The notes under the pieces are model-generated. The model saw nothing but the letters and a program-made list of their open reading frames with translations, searched no databases and was not told the origin of the DNA. Shown one piece after another: positions 32,569 to 36,294 of a stretch of 36,294 nucleotides of DNA (the stretch's first letter is position 1; each line of letters begins with the position of its first letter). Source of the stretch: Verrucomicrobiota bacterium. Lineage in GTDB: Bacteria; Verrucomicrobiota; Verrucomicrobiia; Limisphaerales; UBA1100. A program made the translations under genes and the position numbers. The stretch lies in the NCBI GenBank assembly GCA_030747505.1, contig JASLKQ010000030.1, forward strand, positions 1 to 36,294, given 5' to 3'.

Positions 32569-34015
32569 TGTATGTCGTAGAGGATACGTCTCCGCCCCGG
32601 CCGGTCCAATTGGTGTGAAAGAACTCGCCGCGTGGACGATCAGTTCGTTCATAGGTATGAGCTCCAAAATAGTCTCGTTGTGCTTGAAGCAGGTTGGCTG
32701 GCAACTGTTCGGTTCTGTAGCTGTCAAAAAACGTGAGAGCTGTGCTCATTGCCGGAACTGGAATCCCACGTTTTGCAGCTACGGCAATCACGTTCCGCCA
32801 GCCTTTTTGACTGTGGCGTATGGCTCTTTTGAAAAAGGTATCTAACAAGAGGTTTTGTAGACGGGGATGTTTGTCATAGGCCTCTTTTATTTTTCCGAGG
32901 AATGCACTGCGGATTATACATCCACCTCTCCACATTAGGGCAATATTACCATAGTTTAGCTTCCAGTTGTATTCCTTTGCTGCTGCTCTCATTAGCATAA
33001 AGCCCTGAGCGTAACTAACAATCTTGGAAGCGTAGAGGGCGCAGCGAATATCTTCGATGAATTTCGCCTTATCCCTTGTGATGGCTGGTTTGGGGCCACG
33101 GACTTTTGTTGAAGCCTTAACACGGTCTTCTTTTAGGGCGGATATACATCGTGCGAACACGGCTTCTGCAATCAGGGTGGTTGGCATGCCTAGTTCTGCG
33201 GAGTTGATTACAGTCCATTTTCCTGTTCCTTTTTGTCCAGCGGTATCTAGAATTTTCTCAACCAACGGTTCTCCGTCAGTGTCCTTGAAGCCAAGGATAT
33301 CTCGGGTGATTTCAATAAGGTAGGAGTCAAGATCCCCTTCGTTCCATTCCTTAAAGACCTTGTGCATTTCCTCAGCACTCATCCCTAATCCGTTCTTCAT
33401 GAGGCTGTAGGCTTCGCAGATCAGCTGCATGTCGCCGTATTCAATGCCATTGTGGACCATTTTTACATAGTGACCGGCACCGTTGGCCCCCACCCAATCA
33501 CAGCAGGGAGTTCCATTATCGACCTTGGCTGAAATAGCCTGAAAAATATCTTTCACGTACGGCCATGCCGCTTCAGACCCTCCAGGCATAATAGATGGCC
33601 CGATACGGGCTCCTTCTTCGCCCCCGGAAACACCGGTGCCGATATAATAGAATCCCCGTGATTCGACGTATTTGGTTCTTCGGATACTGTCTTCGTAAAG
33701 AGAGTTTCCCCCGTCAATTATTATGTCACCTTCTTCAAGATGCGGAAGCAGTTTATCAATGAAGTCATCTACCGGCTGACCCGCTTTGACCAGCAACATA
33801 ACGCGCCGCGGCCGTTTTAGGTGAGAAATTATTTCTGAGATTGATCGGGCCCCTATAATATTGGTGCCGGCTGCTTCGCCGGCCATGAAATCATCCACCT
33901 TGGAAGCGGTACGATTATAGGCCACGACTGTAAAGCCATGATCATTCATATTAAGTATCAGGTTTCGGCCCATTACAGCCAACCCGATCAATGCTATATC
34001 GCCTTTAGGTTCCAT
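32561..34015 (-). CDS. gnd: 6-phosphogluconate dehydrogenase, decarboxylating
   Basis: 484 aa. Oxidises 6-phosphogluconate to ribulose 5-phosphate with CO2 release in the oxidative pentose phosphate pathway. Rossmann segment IALIGLAVMGRNLILNMNDHGFTV with VAYNRT; IIDGGNSLYEDSIRR; the substrate loop GTGVSGGEEGARIGPSIMPGG; KMVHNGIEYGDMQL with the catalytic lysine and asparagine; and GTGKWTVINSAELGMP. The length fits the long decarboxylating class. An asparagine-arginine pair (YNRT) after strand two suggests NADP preference. Preceded by a small unknown gene (95-bp gap). Confidence 0.97.
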   Translation of the reverse strand: MEPKGDIALIGLAVMGRNLILNMNDHGFTVVAYNRTASKVDDFMAGEAAGTNIIGARSISEIISHLKRPRRVMLLVKAGQPVDDFIDKLLPHLEEGDIIIDGGNSLYEDSIRRTKYVESRGFYYIGTGVSGGEEGARIGPSIMPGGSEAAWPYVKDIFQAISAKVDNGTPCCDWVGANGAGHYVKMVHNGIEYGDMQLICEAYSLMKNGLGMSAEEMHKVFKEWNEGDLDSYLIEITRDILGFKDTDGEPLVEKILDTAGQKGTGKWTVINSAELGMPTTLIAEAVFARCISALKEDRVKASTKVRGPKPAITRDKAKFIEDIRCALYASKIVSYAQGFMLMRAAAKEYNWKLNYGNIALMWRGGCIIRSAFLGKIKEAYDKHPRLQNLLLDTFFKRAIRHSQKGWRNVIAVAAKRGIPVPAMSTALTFFDSYRTEQLPANLLQAQRDYFGAHTYERTDRPRGEFFHTNWTGRGGDVSSTTYNV

Positions 34016-34110
34016 AAGGGAGTAATTTCAAGTTTTAGAGCGGCGGTACGATACTAGCCTAGGACAACTATTAAAGCCATTTTTGCGAAAAAATGAACAA
34101 TAAAGCCAGA

Positions 34111-34608
34111 TTAGTTGAACTCAAGCCGTGCGTCTGATTCCAGTGCAGTCTCTAGATTTGCCCATCCAGAATCGTTCATGCTTTGAAATGCATGGAGATA
34201 TAGAACCACTATTTCCTGTTCATTTTGCTCCAGTAAGGTGTTTATTGCCTTGTCCAATCCCTCATCTGAAATCTCATTGGGTAAGTCCTCCACAACTCCA
34301 TCCTCATGTTGAATATTTAGTGTATCAAGGAAAAGGATGAGCATATTTTTCTGATGCTTAATCAGCCAGCCACGCAAAAGTTGTGAAGCTACTTCTTCAA
34401 AGGCCGGCCGCTTCAGAGATTCAATCATTAATTTGTGCCGGGCAGGTTTAGGTTGACTTCGTAAAAACTGGGGTCTCATGCGCCGTAGCTTGGCTACTCC
34501 ACTAAGGGTTGCATCATAGATTTCACGATTATCCTCAGCCGAGTCGGAGAGTATTTGGTTGCTTAGGTTAGCGGAAATAAACCCTAAAAGTTCAAACGAA
34601 TTAAGCAT
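34111..34608 (-). CDS. Hypothetical protein between lpxI and gnd
   Basis: 165 aa, no family recognised. It is rich in leucine, glutamate and asparagine and appears mainly alpha-helical, with no signal peptide or membrane segment, so cytoplasmic. The centre (KPARHKLMIESLKRPAFEEVA) is basic and the C-terminal third is acidic. It begins 8 bp after the lpxI stop codon and is very likely co-transcribed with it. The codon use looks like that of its neighbours, and no coding frame of comparable quality exists on the other strand. I have no function to propose. Confidence 0.7.
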   Translation of the reverse strand: MLNSFELLGFISANLSNQILSDSAEDNREIYDATLSGVAKLRRMRPQFLRSQPKPARHKLMIESLKRPAFEEVASQLLRGWLIKHQKNMLILFLDTLNIQHEDGVVEDLPNEISDEGLDKAINTLLEQNEQEIVVLYLHAFQSMNDSGWANLETALESDARLEFN

Positions 34609-34616
34609 GTTATTAT

Positions 34617-35438
34617 CTATACGGCTATGACTGAAATGGAGTGTTTTTTTGACAGGGTTTCAACCTCGTTGCTGTTGAGGAGAAGGGTACGATCTGCTTC
34701 AAAAGCAATTATCGATATTCCAACCGACGCACAGACTTCCAGAGTCCGGTCTCCGAGGCAAGGAATATCGAAACGTAGATCATGGTTTTCCTTGGCAACC
34801 TTGACAGCAATCGCATCTCCATCTTTTCCTGAAAGTTCTCCTCCACGGATAAGGCAAGCATCTGTGCCTTCAAAACCTTCAACGGCGAGAGTGGTGCCAT
34901 CTTTGACCACGACCGACTGGCCTATTTCCATTCGGCTCATTTCTTTGGCAATTTTTATTCCGTATTCAATATCACGTTGTTGTCGGTCGCTTACTTTAGG
35001 TCCCAAGTGGAAACCTTTGCCGGGCATAGCGGGCTTTAACCATGGAGTCGCCTCTATTAAGGCAATACCTTCTGAGGAAAGCTCTTCGGCAATAGCAGTA
35101 AATATTGAGTGAGCATTCTTTTCCTTCAATGTAGATAGCAATTTTACTGCACGCAGATCGGGCCGCAAGTCGAACAGGTTTTTGGGGGCGATTTGTCCCA
35201 CCATCACGCATTCGTTGATGGTGTTATCCTTAAAGAAATCAATCAGTTTAGATAGTTGCCCCACTCGAAGCCATTTCATCTCATCAACCAAGGCTTCCAA
35301 ATGGGGGTCAGTTTCTTTTTCAAATGCTACGGCGACCAGGTGTTCCACACCTGAGCTTCTAGCTTCCCGTGCCAGCACTAGGGGCAACGAGCGATTTCCA
35401 GCTATAATCCCGAGCTTTTTGGGAGCGGTATTATTCAC
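34617..35438 (-). CDS. lpxI: UDP-2,3-diacylglucosamine diphosphatase LpxI
   Basis: 273 aa, GTG start. LpxI (DUF1009 family) hydrolyses UDP-2,3-diacylglucosamine to lipid X in lipid A synthesis; it replaces LpxH in many non-gamma-proteobacterial lineages. N-terminal domain: KLGIIAGNRSLPLVLAREA; central LRAVKLLSTLKEKNAHSIF; C-terminal GQSVVVKDGTTLAVEGFEGTDACLIRGG and HDLRFDIPCLGDRTLE, containing the aspartate region known to be catalytic in the family. Its presence implies an outer membrane with lipid A. First gene of the minus-strand run lpxI, unknown, gnd, HAD. A terminator lies just upstream, closing the neighbouring unit. Confidence 0.93.
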   Translation of the reverse strand: MNNTAPKKLGIIAGNRSLPLVLAREARSSGVEHLVAVAFEKETDPHLEALVDEMKWLRVGQLSKLIDFFKDNTINECVMVGQIAPKNLFDLRPDLRAVKLLSTLKEKNAHSIFTAIAEELSSEGIALIEATPWLKPAMPGKGFHLGPKVSDRQQRDIEYGIKIAKEMSRMEIGQSVVVKDGTTLAVEGFEGTDACLIRGGELSGKDGDAIAVKVAKENHDLRFDIPCLGDRTLEVCASVGISIIAFEADRTLLLNSNEVETLSKKHSISVIAV

Positions 35439-35477
35439 GGGCGGGATTTAACAGCAGCATGATGTGAGAACCAAGAA

Positions 35478-35502
35478 ACAAAAAAGCCCCGGGATCCGGG
35501 GC
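35478..35502 (-). terminator. Rho-independent terminator downstream of the right-edge gene
   Basis: Read on the minus strand, GCCCCGG (35502-35496), loop ATC (35495-35493) and CCGGGGC (35492-35486) form a perfect 7-bp GC stem. It is followed by six or more T residues (35485-35480, then TGTTTC). It lies 34 bp after the stop codon of the right-edge gene and upstream of lpxI, so it ends the former transcript. Confidence 0.88.
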
Positions 35503-35535
35503 CTGTAAAATATATATCTTGAGGAAGCAAAAGAT

Positions 35536-36294
35536 TTAATTATTTTTCTCTAAATCCGCGTATTGGAGCTTGTTCATGAAGATCCCCAGTGAGCGGCGTA
35601 ATATTTGCTGTTCTGGTGTCAGATCTTCTTTCTTGTTTTCCGCAAGTGGTCTCAACAGGGAGTTGGCTGCCTTCAGCCGCTTGAGAAACTGATTGGACTG
35701 TTCCTCCAAACTGCCGTAATTGTCTATTGGTGTGGTGGCCATAAATGTGGCAACTGCCTCGGTGAGTTCCTCATCCAACTGCTGGAGGGCAACTTCGTCA
35801 TCTGTGGCTTCGGAGAAGGATTGAATTGCCTCCGAATGATCATCTAAGAATGTGTCAAACGTTGATCCAAGCTCATCACTGGTTGATACGCAAAACTGGT
35901 TTATCCAAAGTTCTGTTTTGTCTTGAAGTCTCCCGCTGTAGAGCGGGATTTGTTTCAACGCCCATTCAGGCAAATTATCCAAATTTTCATTCAATAAATT
36001 CGATGCATGATTAGCTATGATGTTCTCCTGTGTATTCAATTCATGAACAATTTTACTCGAAATCAAGGCAGATATTTTAGATGAATCTCCGGTGGCTGAA
36101 TTGATGTCATCCAAAATTGATTCAACCTGTCCTATTTCTTTAGAGTAAGAATTTATATCGGGTATCTGATTGGCCATCTCTGTGACCTTGTCAAAGTCAC
36201 CCCGATAAGTTTCAACAATATCAGGTATAGCGGTTAATCCCTCGGCGATTTTACTGTTAAGAACAGAAAAATATATTGATTCAGCGGCAAGAAT
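35536..36294 (-). CDS. Protein of unknown family, 5' end cut by window
   Basis: The minus-strand frame is open from the window edge to TAA at 35536, 252 residues. There is an internal ATG at 36177 but no convincing ribosome binding site before it, and the upstream in-frame residues (SVLNSKIAEGLTAIPDIVETYRGDFDKV) read like normal protein, so the true start probably lies outside. The visible part is acidic, low in cysteine, and mostly helical, with heptad-like leucine spacing in places. No membrane segment or known motif is seen. It is followed by a strong terminator, so it is the last gene of its unit. Function unknown. Confidence 0.62.
   Translation of the reverse strand: MLAAESIYFSVLNSKIAEGLTAIPDIVETYRGDFDKVTEMANQIPDINSYSKEIGQVESILDDINSATGDSSKISALISSKIVHELNTQENIIANHASNLLNENLDNLPEWALKQIPLYSGRLQDKTELWINQFCVSTSDELGSTFDTFLDDHSEAIQSFSEATDDEVALQQLDEELTEAVATFMATTPIDNYGSLEEQSNQFLKRLKAANSLLRPLAENKKEDLTPEQQILRRSLGIFMNKLQYADLEKNN

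Noticed and set aside
34076-34094. AT-rich hairpin ATTTTT-GCGA-AAAAAT as terminator of the unknown gene
   Set aside because: The stem has only A-T pairs and no GC core, so it is too weak to call.

Overview
This is a chromosomal window from a Gram-negative, peptidoglycan-making bacterium. I infer a member of Verrucomicrobiota or a close PVC relative, probably an uncultured marine or freshwater lineage. The reasons are a complete division and cell-wall (dcw) cluster in classical order, a MurC-MurB fusion, a MurE with the meso-DAP signature DNPR, an LpxI-type lipid A enzyme, a very divergent FtsZ, and a sugar phosphate isomerase/epimerase-family protein. This placement rests on gene content only. 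I see no rRNA, tRNA, CRISPR array, insertion sequence or phage gene.

Left flank (1-8672). On the minus strand there is a truncated sugar isomerase/epimerase-family gene and a secreted HExxH metallopeptidase. A tatD-family nuclease lies alone on the plus strand. It converges on a minus-strand operon, gltA-sucC-sucD-yggT-like (citrate synthase, both succinyl-CoA synthetase subunits, a YggT-like membrane protein), which has a readable sigma70-type promoter. Upstream of that come queA and a RibD-type reductase, coupled by an ATGA overlap.

Centre (8673-28014). From a promoter covered by a 10-bp-phased MraZ-type operator, the plus strand carries mraZ, rsmH, ftsL-like, ftsI, murE, murF, mraY, murD, a LysM membrane protein, ftsW, murG, murC-murB, ddl, ftsQ, ftsA and ftsZ-like. 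Most gaps are tiny or overlapping. Larger gaps hold a three-hairpin leader with a possible 14-codon ORF before rsmH, a promoter before the LysM gene, and a promoter before ddl. The genes cover lipid II synthesis from UDP-GlcNAc-enolpyruvate onward (MurB, C, D, E, F, Ddl, MraY, MurG), its polymerisation and crosslinking (FtsW, FtsI), and the ring proteins (FtsL, Q, A, Z).

The most unusual point is the terminal FtsZ. Its fold, its overall GTPase layout and its FtsA-binding tail are recognisable. However, both T7-loop catalytic aspartates and the threonines of the GGGTGTG signature are replaced, while the adjacent FtsA looks normal.

Right flank (28031-36294). Three tandem, translationally coupled CNNM/CBS (CorC/HlyC-type) membrane proteins follow ftsZ. 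They converge, with a 1-bp gap, on a minus-strand group: lpxI, a small unknown gene, gnd (6-phosphogluconate dehydrogenase) and a HAD hydrolase. A rho-independent terminator separates this group from a minus-strand protein of unknown family that runs off the right edge.
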